A DNA stretch of 64,000 bases from an uncultured Acidimicrobiia bacterium (GTDB lineage: Bacteria > Actinomycetota > Acidimicrobiia > Acidimicrobiales > CAIXPF01): assembly GCA_903921205.1 (NCBI GenBank), contig CAIXPF010000034.1, positions 51,844 to 115,843 on the forward strand, in the 5' to 3' direction. Below, in pieces: positions 17,860 through 26,230 of this stretch (position 1 is the first letter of the stretch; every line of letters starts with the position of its first letter). Under the pieces are notes generated by a model that worked only from the letters and a program-made list of their open reading frames with translations, was not told where the DNA came from and did no database searches. A program made the position numbers and the translations under genes.

Positions 17860-19476
17860 TCAGATCGGCGGCAGGGGGCGCACCCGGCGGGCGTTGCGTG
17901 CCGGACGACGACGGGGCGAACGAGCAACCGCCTCGCACAGCACCGCCCGGGTGTCGGCGGGGTCGATCACGTCGTCGATCCCGAACCCGTCGGCGGCGCG
18001 CAACGCCCCCGCCCGGGACATGAAGTCGTCGATGATCTCGCTGCGCCGGGCCGCCGGGTCCTCGGCCGCGCCGTACTCATGACGGAACAGCACGTCGATC
18101 GCCCCTTCGATCGACATGGCCGAGATCTGCGCCTGCGGCCAGGCCACCGCCAGCTCGGCCTGGTGGGACCGGCCACCGGCCATCGCGTAGTAGGCCAGCC
18201 CGTAGCCCTTGCGCAGGATGACGGAGTACCGCGGCACCGTGGCGGCACCGAGCTCCCACAGGAACCGGGCCGACCAGCGCACCAGGTTCGACTCCTCGGC
18301 GCCCATGCCCACCAGGAAGCCGGGGGTGTCCATCAGGTACACCAACGGGATGCCGTAGGCATCGCACATGGCGATGAACCGCGACCCCTTGCGGCACGCC
18401 CCGGCGTCGAGGATGCCGGCGAGGTGACCGGCCTGGTTGGCCACGATGCCCACCGGGCGGCCACCGAGGCGGGCCAGGGCGGTGACGATGTTGCGGGCGT
18501 TGGTCGGGCGCAGCTCGAACACCGAACCACGGTCGGCCACGGCCTCCACCACCTTGCGCACGTCGTAGCCACGGCGCAGGTTGGCCGGCACCAGCTCCCG
18601 CAGCTCGGGGCAGGAACGGTCGACGGGGTCCTCGCAGGGCTGCACCGGCAGCTCGGCGGCGGCGCTCGAGGGCAGGTACGACAGGAAGCGGCGGGCCGCG
18701 GCGACCGTGGCGGCATCGTCGGCGACGGCGAGCTCCACCGCCCCGTTGCGATCGGCCTGCAGCTCGGCGGAGCCCATGTCCTCGGCGGTGAGGTCCTCCC
18801 CCACGCCTGCCTTGACCAGGCGGGGCCCGGCCATACCGATCGTCGAACCGCCGCGCACCATGATCGTGCAGTCCGACAGCGCCGCCAGGTTGGCCGGCCC
18901 GGCGAAGCCGACCCCGGGCACGATGGTCACCGTCGGCACCCAGCCCGACAGCCGTTCGATGCCGTCGAGCCAGCTGCCGATGCGCCACATGCCACCCACC
19001 GCGAAGCTGCGGGCGTCGAGGCCGTCCTGGATGCGGTGGCCGCCGCCCTCGACGATCATCACCAGCGGGTACCCGCCGTCGTTGGCGAGGTCCATCATCC
19101 GGGTCATCTTGTGGCTGCCCACCACGCCCATCGAGCCGCCGGCGATCGACCCGTCGGTGGCCAGCACCGCAACCGGCCGCCCGTCGATCCGGGCCGTACC
19201 GCAGACGATGCCGTCGGCCGGCGCGTGCATGCCGGCGTTGAAGGGGTTGTCCCGGGTCGGACCGGCCAACCCGCCCATCTCCCGGAACGTGCCCTCGTCG
19301 ACCAGCGCCAGGATGCGGTCGCGGCAGGTCATACGGCCGGCATCGTGGCTGCGGCGCGTGGCCTCGGCCCGGGCTTCGTCGGTGGTGAGCGCCCGGGCGG
19401 CGTCGACCTCGGCGAGCAACCGGTCCATCTCGGCGGCTCCGGTGGTCGTACGGGGGTCGTTGGCGGAGGCGGGCAT
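17860..19476 (-). CDS. acyl-CoA carboxylase carboxyltransferase (beta) subunit
   Basis: 538 aa with the two crotonase-like halves of the carboxyltransferase. The N half has GGSMGVVGSHKMTRMMDLA and the C half has DTPGFLVGMGAEE and RKGYGLAYYAMAGG, the acyl-CoA and biotin-binding signatures. Length equals PCC/ACC beta subunits (about 510-550). The second of two tandem ATGs (19476) gives the better spacing to AGGGAG. It transfers CO2 from carboxybiotin to an acyl-CoA such as propionyl-CoA. No biotin carboxylase alpha subunit is in the window. It is divergent from thioredoxin. Confidence 0.92.
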   Translation of the reverse strand: MPASANDPRTTTGAAEMDRLLAEVDAARALTTDEARAEATRRSHDAGRMTCRDRILALVDEGTFREMGGLAGPTRDNPFNAGMHAPADGIVCGTARIDGRPVAVLATDGSIAGGSMGVVGSHKMTRMMDLANDGGYPLVMIVEGGGHRIQDGLDARSFAVGGMWRIGSWLDGIERLSGWVPTVTIVPGVGFAGPANLAALSDCTIMVRGGSTIGMAGPRLVKAGVGEDLTAEDMGSAELQADRNGAVELAVADDAATVAAARRFLSYLPSSAAAELPVQPCEDPVDRSCPELRELVPANLRRGYDVRKVVEAVADRGSVFELRPTNARNIVTALARLGGRPVGIVANQAGHLAGILDAGACRKGSRFIAMCDAYGIPLVYLMDTPGFLVGMGAEESNLVRWSARFLWELGAATVPRYSVILRKGYGLAYYAMAGGRSHQAELAVAWPQAQISAMSIEGAIDVLFRHEYGAAEDPAARRSEIIDDFMSRAGALRAADGFGIDDVIDPADTRAVLCEAVARSPRRRPARNARRVRPLPPI

Positions 19477-19627
19477 CATCTCTCCCTGGAGGTCGAACGG
19501 TGCGCCGACCCTACGACGCCGCTCACCCCGGCAGCCATGCCCGGCCGCGGTGGACCGGCGGCCCGCAGCACGTACCATCGGGTCTGCGGCGCGCCACCGC
19601 CCCGCCCCTGACGACAAGAAGGTTCCC

Positions 19628-20011
19628 GTGGCCACCATCGCCCTGACCGAGAGCACCTTTCAGCAGACCATCGAGGACAACGACATCGTCCTGGTGGACT
19701 GGTGGGCGTCATGGTGCGGACCGTGCCGCACGTTCGGCCCGATCTTCGAGGCCTCCTCCGACCAGCACGAGGACATCGTGTTCGGCAAGATCGACACCGA
19801 GGCCGAGCAGGGCCTCGCCGCCGCTGCGCAGATCCAGTCGATCCCGATGCTGATGATCTTCCGCGAGGGCATCCTGCTGTTCGCCCAGCCCGGTGCCCTG
19901 CCCGGCGAGGCGCTCGAGGACCTCATCGGCCAGGTCCGGGCCCTCGACATGGACGAGGTGCGGGCCTCGGTCACCCACGAGCACGGGCCGGGCTGCGACC
20001 ACGACCACTGA
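19628..20011 (+). CDS. thioredoxin family protein
   Basis: 127 aa with GTG start preceded by AAGAAGG. The active site is WASWCGPC (Cys30, Cys33), and the cis-Pro is in QSIPMLMIF. The C-terminus ends in a His/Asp/Cys-rich tail (HEHGPGCDHDH) that thioredoxins normally lack and that could bind metal. It should act as a cytosolic disulfide reductase. The divergent neighbour is the acyl-CoA carboxylase subunit. Confidence 0.93.
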   Translation: MATIALTESTFQQTIEDNDIVLVDWWASWCGPCRTFGPIFEASSDQHEDIVFGKIDTEAEQGLAAAAQIQSIPMLMIFREGILLFAQPGALPGEALEDLIGQVRALDMDEVRASVTHEHGPGCDHDH

Positions 20012-20054
20012 TTGCGACCGTTCCCGATCTCGTTGCCGACCACGGCGGCGCGGC

Positions 20055-20071
20055 GGGCGCGATCAGCGCCC
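20055..20071. terminator. small hairpin between convergent genes
   Basis: GGGCGC-gatca-GCGCCC (6-bp stem, 5-nt loop) lies between the thioredoxin stop (20011) and the LLM stop (20086). A weak bidirectional terminator candidate. Confidence 0.35.
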
Positions 20072-20085
20072 CCGCACCGACCCGG

Positions 20086-21423
20086 TCACGGCCGGGCCAA
20101 CCCCAGGTGGTCGCGCAGGGTCGTGCCCTCGTAGGCGGTGCGGAACAGCCCACGCCGCTGCAGCTCGGGGACCAACAGCCGGGTCACCGTCTCGAACGTG
20201 CCGGGCAGGCTGGTGGCGGCGACCACGAACCCGTCGCAGGCCCCGGCGTCGAACCACTCCTGCATCTGGTCCGCGACCTGCGACGCGGTACCCACGAAAC
20301 GCGGTGACTGCCGCAACGTGGCCCGGTGCCCGGCGAGGTCGCGCAGGGTGACCTGCTTGCCGCCCATGTACTGGCGCACCGTCTCCACATAGCCGTGCAT
20401 CCCCGTCGCCGAGTCGAGGAACGCATCGGGGATCGGATCGTCGATCTCGAAGCCGGCGAAGTCGAGGTTGGTCGCCTCCGACAGCAGCACCAGCGAGGCG
20501 ATCGGCTCCACCAGGTCGAGCAGGTACTGCTCCTCGGCCCGGGCCGCCTCCTCGGTCTCGGCCACGATCAGGTACACCAGCGGCAGGATGGCGACCTGGC
20601 CGGGGTCGCGGCCCGCGGCGGCGATCATGGCCTTCTGCTGGCGGTAGTTGGCCACGGCCCGGTCGAGTTCGGGGGTGTTGGTGAACACCACGTCGGCCCA
20701 CCGGGCGGCGAACTCGTGACCACGGCCGGACGAGCCGGCCTGGATCATCACCGGGCGGCCCTGCGGTCCCCGCGGCACGGTGAGCGGGCCACGCACGTCG
20801 TAGTAGCGGCCGTGGTAGTTCAGCTCGTGGACCTTGTCGGGGTCGGCGAAGACACGGTTGGCCTGGTCCCAGCGCACCGCGCCGTCCTCCCAGCTGTCCC
20901 ACAGGCCGGTGACCGCCTCGAGGAACTCGTCGGCCTGGTCGTAGCGCTCGTCGTGACCGAGATGGCTCTGCACGCCGAAGTTCTGAGCCTCGGCGTCGTT
21001 GACCGAGGTCACCACGTTCCACGCGGCCCGACCGGCGGAGAGGTGGTCCAGCGTGGCGAACAGCCGGGCCACGTGGAACGGCGCGAAGTACGTCGTGGAG
21101 TAGGTGGCGCCGAGGCCGATATGCGTGGTGGCCGCGGCGATCATGGCCAGCGACAGGCCCACGTCGAGCTTCACGCAGCGGGCCCCCGAGCGCACCGTCT
21201 CGGCCACCGAGTCGCCGTAGATGCCGGGCATGGCCAGCCGGTCGTCGAAGAACAGCATGTCGAAACAGCCCTGCTCGAGGACCTGGCCGATGTGCTGGTA
21301 GTAGCCGGCGGTGAGGAAGTCGGGGCTGCTGTCGGGGTGCAGCCAGGACCCGGCGTACACGCTGACGTTGCTCGCCTGCATGAACCCCACCAGCTTCATC
21401 TGACGGGCGACGTCGTCGGCCAT
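20086..21423 (-). CDS. NtaA/SnaA/DszA-type LLM flavin-dependent monooxygenase
   Basis: 445 aa from ATG 21423 (MADDVARQMKLVGFMQASN). It matches the long LLM subfamily of nitrilotriacetate, pristinamycin and dibenzothiophene-sulfone monooxygenases, usually 430-460 aa. Visible family segments are LFFDDRLAMPG, YSTTYFAPFHVARLFATLDHLSAGRAAWNVVTS and QAGSSGRGHEFAARWADVVFT. It would use FMNH2 from a separate reductase to attack a C-N or C-S bearing substrate; no reductase gene is adjacent. It converges on thioredoxin and is divergent from the second LLM gene at 21605. Confidence 0.9.
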   Translation of the reverse strand: MADDVARQMKLVGFMQASNVSVYAGSWLHPDSSPDFLTAGYYQHIGQVLEQGCFDMLFFDDRLAMPGIYGDSVAETVRSGARCVKLDVGLSLAMIAAATTHIGLGATYSTTYFAPFHVARLFATLDHLSAGRAAWNVVTSVNDAEAQNFGVQSHLGHDERYDQADEFLEAVTGLWDSWEDGAVRWDQANRVFADPDKVHELNYHGRYYDVRGPLTVPRGPQGRPVMIQAGSSGRGHEFAARWADVVFTNTPELDRAVANYRQQKAMIAAAGRDPGQVAILPLVYLIVAETEEAARAEEQYLLDLVEPIASLVLLSEATNLDFAGFEIDDPIPDAFLDSATGMHGYVETVRQYMGGKQVTLRDLAGHRATLRQSPRFVGTASQVADQMQEWFDAGACDGFVVAATSLPGTFETVTRLLVPELQRRGLFRTAYEGTTLRDHLGLARP

Positions 21424-21604
21424 GGTTCCACTCCCGGATCGGCTGGGAGCCGGCAGCCGCCGACTCCGCTCCACGCCCGGACCCTAGACCGTCCGTCACC
21501 GGCATCGCCCCCGCCGGCGGTGCCCGCACCGGGAGGATGGCACCCACCTCGCACCGGGGGCGTAGCCTGGCCGTATCACCCGACCGGTACCCCGGAGGCC
21601 CGCC

Positions 21605-22621
21605 GTGCACCGCGACATCCCGCTGTCCGTCCTGGATCTGGCCACCGTCAGCGACGGGCTCACCAGCGCGCAGGCCCTCGCCGACACCACCACCTACGCC
21701 CGCCGGGCCGACGAGCTGGGCTACCGGCGGTTCTGGGTGGCGGAGCACCACAACATGCCGACGGTGGCCTCCACCAATCCCCCGGTGCTCATGGCGCACC
21801 TCGCCGCGGTCACCGAACGCATCAAGCTCGGATCGGGCGGGGTGATGCTGCCCAACCACGCCCCCCTGGTGGTCGCCGAGCAGTTCGCCATGCTCGAGGC
21901 GCTGCACCCCGGCCGGATCGACCTCGGCATCGGTCGGGCCCCCGGCACCGACGGCGCGACCGCAGCGGCGCTTCGCCGCTCCCCCGACGCCCTCGGGGCC
22001 GAGGACTTCCCCCAGAACCTGATCGACGTGATGGGCCTGCTCGGCGACGAACGGGCCGAACGCGGCCTGTGGAACCGCTTCTCGGCCACCCCACTCGCCA
22101 CCAGCAGCCCCGAGATCGTGCTGCTCGGATCGAGCGGGTTCAGCGCACAGCTGGCGGGGATGCTGGGCCTGCCCTTCGCCTTCGCCCACCACTTCGACAT
22201 GGGTGGCACCACCTCCGCGGTGCAGATCTACCAGCGGCACTTCCAGCCCTCTGCAGTGCTCGATCGGCCCTACACCATCGTCAGCGCCAGCGTGTTGGCC
22301 GCCGAGGACCACGACCATGCCCAGTGGCTGGCCAACCCCGGTCAGTTGCGCCGCTACGGCATGCGCACCGGCCGGCTGTTCCCGCTGTACCGGCCGCAGG
22401 ATGCGGCCCGTCACCCCGAGATCGACGCCGCCAACGGCGTGCCGAGCTACCGCATCGTCGGCACCCCCGACGAGGTCGTCGACGGCCTGCGCCAGCTCGC
22501 CGCGGCCACCGACGCTGCCGAGCTGATGCTGCACACCGCCACCTACGACGTGGCCGACCGGGTCCGCAGCCTGGAGCTGATCGCCGCCCACTGGCCAGCC
22601 CTGGCCGGCGCCACGAGCTGA
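21605..22621 (+). CDS. LLM class flavin-dependent oxidoreductase (short LuxA-like form)
   Basis: 338 aa with GTG start. It belongs to the MsnO8/YhbW-like group. FWVAEHHNMP (residues ~44-53), GSGGVMLPNHAPLVVAEQFAML and GRIDLGIGRAPGTD are all present. It is divergent from the NtaA-type enzyme (181-bp spacer), so the two could serve one pathway. Cofactor (FMN or F420) is undetermined. About 110 bp downstream lies the enoyl-CoA hydratase homologue. Confidence 0.9.
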   Translation: MHRDIPLSVLDLATVSDGLTSAQALADTTTYARRADELGYRRFWVAEHHNMPTVASTNPPVLMAHLAAVTERIKLGSGGVMLPNHAPLVVAEQFAMLEALHPGRIDLGIGRAPGTDGATAAALRRSPDALGAEDFPQNLIDVMGLLGDERAERGLWNRFSATPLATSSPEIVLLGSSGFSAQLAGMLGLPFAFAHHFDMGGTTSAVQIYQRHFQPSAVLDRPYTIVSASVLAAEDHDHAQWLANPGQLRRYGMRTGRLFPLYRPQDAARHPEIDAANGVPSYRIVGTPDEVVDGLRQLAAATDAAELMLHTATYDVADRVRSLELIAAHWPALAGATS

Positions 22622-22733
22622 TCTCCCGGACGACCCGGACCTGCCGGCCCTGTCGCGGTGCCCCGGACCGGCTGCGACGGACGGCCCGGTCGATCCCCGC
22701 AAGGGTCGGGTCCGGTCATGGCAAACTGGGCCC

Positions 22734-23498
22734 ATGAACTCGGCAACGGCCCCCCAGATGGTGCAGCTCGACCGCGAGGGCGAGGTGTTCGTCCTGACCC
22801 TGTGCCACGGCGACAACCGTTGGAACACCACGCTGGTCGAGCAGATCAACCGGGCGCTCGACGAGGTGGAACGCTCCGAGGGCCCCGCTGCGCTGGTCAC
22901 CGCGTCGGCCGATCCGAAGTTCTTCTCCAACGGGCTCGACCTCGACTGGCTGGCCAGCCGCGGCGAGCACCCCGGCGGCGACCGGCGGGTCTTCGCCGAG
23001 GTGGCCATGGCGCTGTTCGCCCGGGTGATGACCCTTCCGATGCCGACGGTGTGCGCGGTCAACGGCCACGGCTTCGGGGCCGGGTTCATGATCGCCCTGT
23101 GCCACGACGTGCGCATCATGCGGGCCGACCGTGGCTTCCTCTGCGCCAACGAGATCGAGCTGGGCATGGCCATCCCCGAGCCGGAGCTGGCGCTGTTCCG
23201 CCACAAGCTGTCGATGACGGCGTTCCACCAGACGGTGATCCTGGCCAAGCGTTGGGGAGGGCAGGAAGCGCTCGATGCCGGGGTCGTGCAGCAACTCGCC
23301 GACGCCGACGCCGTACGTACCACCGCCGTGCAGACCGCCGCGGAGCTCGCCCGCCTGGCCCGCCACCGCGACGTGATGGGCTGGATGAAGGAACGCCTCT
23401 ACGGCGACCAGGCCGCCATCAACCGGCCCGAGGGCCCGGCCCACATGCTGCGCAACCTCCACGACTACGCCGAGGGACCCAACCACCTGCGCGGCTGA
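22734..23498 (+). CDS. enoyl-CoA hydratase/isomerase family protein
   Basis: 254 aa crotonase fold. ASADPKFFSNGLDLDWL provides the first oxyanion-hole strand and CAVNGHGFGAGFMIALCHDVRIM the second. At the usual positions of the hydratase Glu pair I see EIELGMAIPEPELALF, the ECI-like 'E-IxLG' layout, so an isomerase or thioesterase-like reaction is as likely as hydration. It would act on acyl-CoA intermediates of fatty-acid or side-chain degradation. It converges on the methyltransferase gene with only 6 bp between stops. Confidence 0.88.
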   Translation: MNSATAPQMVQLDREGEVFVLTLCHGDNRWNTTLVEQINRALDEVERSEGPAALVTASADPKFFSNGLDLDWLASRGEHPGGDRRVFAEVAMALFARVMTLPMPTVCAVNGHGFGAGFMIALCHDVRIMRADRGFLCANEIELGMAIPEPELALFRHKLSMTAFHQTVILAKRWGGQEALDAGVVQQLADADAVRTTAVQTAAELARLARHRDVMGWMKERLYGDQAAINRPEGPAHMLRNLHDYAEGPNHLRG

Positions 23499-23504
23499 GC
23501 GCCC

Positions 23505-24206
23505 TCAGGCCGGCTTGCGCCACACCTCCACGAGGTTGTCCTGGCTGAAGGCGTAGCCGCCCTCGACCGGTCGACCCCGGGCGAAGAACCGTTCGGCGAA
23601 CTCGACGCGATGGCGCTCGAACGCCGCGGCGCGTCCGGCGTCGGCGCCGACCACCCGGGCCTGCATCGACGCCGGGCCGGCATGGACCATCTCGCTGCGG
23701 TAGGCGGTGCGGGTCACCAGCTCGAGGCCTGCGTCAGCGGCCCGCGTCAGGGCCTGCTGGGCCAGGGCGCGGACCTCCGTCTCGTCGTCGATGAGGCGGA
23801 CCACCTCGAACGCCGGCCCGGCGGCCACCGGTTCGACCACGTAGAGCAGACCACCGGGCCGCAACACCCGAGCCGCCTCGGCCAGCGCGGCATCGAGACA
23901 ATCGGCCGGGACATGGTGCAACGCGTAGGAATACACCACCGCGTCGAGCTCGCCGTCACCGAAGGGCAGCTCCTGGCCGACCCCCTCGACATACCGGTCG
24001 GCATGGTCAGGATCGGCGAGGCGGGCGGCCCGCAACGGCTCGGCGCCACACTCCACCCCGGTCACCTCGGCGCCACGCGATCGCAGCGCCCTGCTCAAGG
24101 CCCCGCTGCCGCAGCCCACGTCGGCGACCCGCGCCCCCGTCAGCGGGACGTGGGCGGCGAGCACCTCGTCGTGGGTTCTGGGCGCCTGCGCGGTCGGTCG
24201 GTCCAC
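23505..24206 (-). CDS. class I SAM-dependent methyltransferase
   Basis: 233 aa, GTG start. Motif I VADVGCGSGALSRALRSRGAEVTGVE (residues ~27-52), post-I acidic end, motif II DAVVYSYALHHVP and motif III RVLRPGGLLYVVEPV are all present, typical of UbiE/Methyltransf_11 proteins. The acceptor is unknown. Its start is 9 bp from the stop of the upstream membrane protein gene, so the two are probably co-transcribed. Confidence 0.9.
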   Translation of the reverse strand: MDRPTAQAPRTHDEVLAAHVPLTGARVADVGCGSGALSRALRSRGAEVTGVECGAEPLRAARLADPDHADRYVEGVGQELPFGDGELDAVVYSYALHHVPADCLDAALAEAARVLRPGGLLYVVEPVAAGPAFEVVRLIDDETEVRALAQQALTRAADAGLELVTRTAYRSEMVHAGPASMQARVVGADAGRAAAFERHRVEFAERFFARGRPVEGGYAFSQDNLVEVWRKPA

Positions 24207-24215
24207 GGCCGCAGG

Positions 24216-25487
24216 CTACCGGCGACGCGAACGCCGCTCGTCGGTCTTCCCACCGTCCGCCGCCGCGGCGAGGGCCACCTCGTGGCGGTAGGCGCAACGC
24301 ACGGCGAGCGCCTCGCGCAACTCGGTCACCACGTCGTCACGGAACTCGTGACGATAGGTGTCGTCGGTGACCAGCACCACCGTGAAGTAGAAGCCGGTGA
24401 AGGTGGCCAGGAAGCCGGCGACCTGGAACAACTGGGTGCTCACGATCAGGTCACGGCCACCCCAGGCAAGGCTGAACCACACGTCGACGTGGTCCTGATG
24501 GGTCCAGTTGGCGATGGTCGCCGCCGGTAGGGCGAAGAAGCCGAACAGCGACAGGAACAGCCCCATGGTCAGCGCCACCAAGGTGATCTGCACCCCCTGG
24601 GTGAACAACGAGACCAGCGCCAGGTTCACCCACTGCCGACGCGACAGCTCTGCCGGCGGCGGCACTCCCTCCTCCGGCAGGACGCAGGCCTCCGCCGGGG
24701 TACCCGCCAGCAGCCCGCGCACCTCGTCCCAGGTGTCGAACTGGCCGACCATCCCGATCTCCGACGGCAGCCGGCTGGCCAGGAACGCCACCCCGGCCAC
24801 CACGAACAGGCCGACCACCAACGGGTAGACCGCGACCGGCAGCGTGCCCGCCATCTCCCACACCTCGGCGCTGAGGAACGAGAAGGTCACGATCAGCAGC
24901 AGCAACGGCAACGCCCGCGCCACCAGCCCACCGAGCGCGGCGAGCAGGCCCACCAGACGCACACAGGCCCACCGCAACAACGGCAGCAGGGCGTAGCTCG
25001 TCGCCACGTAGATGACCCCGAGCACCGTCAGTCCCACGGAGGTGGCCTGCAGCGCGTCGCCCCACTGCTGGCCGAACACCAGCGACGGCAGCGCCGGACC
25101 GAGCACGAACACCGCCAGCTCGGACCGCCCGACCCGCTGCGGACGCTCGAGCAGCGGGTGGCGGCGGATCAGGTTGGCCACCGCCCAGGCCACCACCAGC
25201 ATCGCCAGGATGCCGAAGGCGACGACGACGTTGCGCCAGGCCGACCAGCGGTAGATGTCCAGCGCCGTCAGCCCACCGAGCACGTAGGCGACGATCAACG
25301 CCGGGATCGACCGGGTGAAGATGTCGCGCCCGGCGCTGTAGTCGTCGATGAAGTGCGGGACCCCTCGCCGGACGAACCATCGTTCGATGTCGGCGCGCCG
25401 GACCACCACGGTGCGGCCGAGCTCGACGATGCCGGTCGGTTCAGGGACGCCGGTCGGTTCAGGGACGCCGGTCGGTTCGGTGGGCAT
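24216..25487 (-). CDS. polytopic membrane protein of unknown function
   Basis: 423 aa. I do not recognise the family. The N-terminus has an imperfect PTGVPE repeat, then a conserved-looking segment VRRGVPHFIDDYSAGRDIFTRSIP. About eight hydrophobic segments follow, including ALIVAYVLGGLTALDIY, VVVAFGILAMLVVAWAVANLI and VALTMGLFLSLFGFFALPAATI, with a ~60-residue soluble loop (EIGMVGQFDTWDEVRGLLAG) in the middle and a charged C-tail ending DERRSRRR. It lies 9 bp upstream of the methyltransferase and 17 bp after the Nudix gene, suggesting a three-gene transcript. Confidence 0.8.
   Translation of the reverse strand: MPTEPTGVPEPTGVPEPTGIVELGRTVVVRRADIERWFVRRGVPHFIDDYSAGRDIFTRSIPALIVAYVLGGLTALDIYRWSAWRNVVVAFGILAMLVVAWAVANLIRRHPLLERPQRVGRSELAVFVLGPALPSLVFGQQWGDALQATSVGLTVLGVIYVATSYALLPLLRWACVRLVGLLAALGGLVARALPLLLLIVTFSFLSAEVWEMAGTLPVAVYPLVVGLFVVAGVAFLASRLPSEIGMVGQFDTWDEVRGLLAGTPAEACVLPEEGVPPPAELSRRQWVNLALVSLFTQGVQITLVALTMGLFLSLFGFFALPAATIANWTHQDHVDVWFSLAWGGRDLIVSTQLFQVAGFLATFTGFYFTVVLVTDDTYRHEFRDDVVTELREALAVRCAYRHEVALAAAADGGKTDERRSRRR
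25431..25484. repeat. 18-bp in-frame tandem repeat, 3 copies
   Basis: GCCGGTCGGTTCAGGGAC repeats twice exactly and a third time with changes, coding for the PTGVPE repeats at the N-terminus of the membrane protein (minus strand). Its in-frame length means copy changes would not disrupt the gene. Confidence 0.85.
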
Positions 25488-25504
25488 CGAGATGCGGGGC
25501 CCGC

Positions 25505-26083
25505 TCAGACCGGGAAGGTCAGCGGCCGGCCGAGCCGGGTGAACAGGTCCTGCAACATGCGCAGGGTCATGCCCCAGATCACCCGGTCACCCTCGATGGC
25601 GATGCCGGGGAAGATCTCCTGCTCGCGCAGCGGGTAGGGGTACGCCACCGCGCGGCTGGGGTCGGCGAGCTCCGCCAACGGGATCCACAGGGTGTCGGCC
25701 ACCTCGTAGTTGGGTTGCAGCTCGGGCCGCGGTCCGTGCAACCAGTATCCGAACGCCGAGACCGTGATGGGCCGGGCGCCACCGTGCAGATCGGCCAGCC
25801 GGCCGAGCCGTTCCGCCGGGCCGAGATCGAGCGAGATCTCCTCGCGGGTCTCGCGCTCGGCGGTGGCCATGGCGTGCTCGTCGGTGGGGTCGACCCGGCC
25901 ACCGGGCAGCGCCATGTGCCCCGACCACGGGTCGCCCTCGCGGCGGGCCCGCTCGATGAACAGCAGCTCCGAACCACGCTCACCCTCCCGGAACACCGCG
26001 GCGACCGCGGCCCGCGCCCCGGGAGGGACCGGGACCGGGACCCGGTGGTCGTCGAAGATCTCTCGCAGGACGTGCAGCTCCAC
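25505..26083 (-). CDS. Nudix hydrolase, CoA pyrophosphatase-like (NudL/YeaB type)
   Basis: 192 aa, GTG start. The Nudix box reads GGRVDPTDEHAMATAERETREEIS (residues ~61-84), matching GX5EX7REUXEE. It is preceded by LFIERARREGDPWSGHMALPGG, the UPF0035/NudL signature of CoA and ADP-ribose-type pyrophosphatases. It probably cleaves CoA or acyl-CoA diphosphates, fitting the CoA-rich neighbourhood. It precedes the membrane protein on the same strand. Confidence 0.88.
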   Translation of the reverse strand: MELHVLREIFDDHRVPVPVPPGARAAVAAVFREGERGSELLFIERARREGDPWSGHMALPGGRVDPTDEHAMATAERETREEISLDLGPAERLGRLADLHGGARPITVSAFGYWLHGPRPELQPNYEVADTLWIPLAELADPSRAVAYPYPLREQEIFPGIAIEGDRVIWGMTLRMLQDLFTRLGRPLTFPV

Positions 26084-26230
26084 CAGGGTCGATCGTACCG
26101 AGCCGGGGGTGATCGCACCGGCACGGCGCGACCCGGCACCGGTCGCCGTTCACCGGCCGCGACGACGCATCGGACCCCACAAGATGGCAGACTTGACACT
26201 GTTGTCGATTTCTCGAGGGGGCCCACCGAC

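Noticed and set aside
20063-23323. 1086-aa minus-strand ORF
   Set aside because: It runs antisense or out of frame through four well-supported genes (LLM, LLM, enoyl-CoA hydratase homologue) and reads as Arg/Gly/His-rich low complexity. A GC-bias shadow.
25715-26230. N-terminal extension of the D-aminoacylase-like gene
   Set aside because: The extension is antisense to the Nudix gene; ATG 26231 has the ribosome binding site and the family N-terminus.
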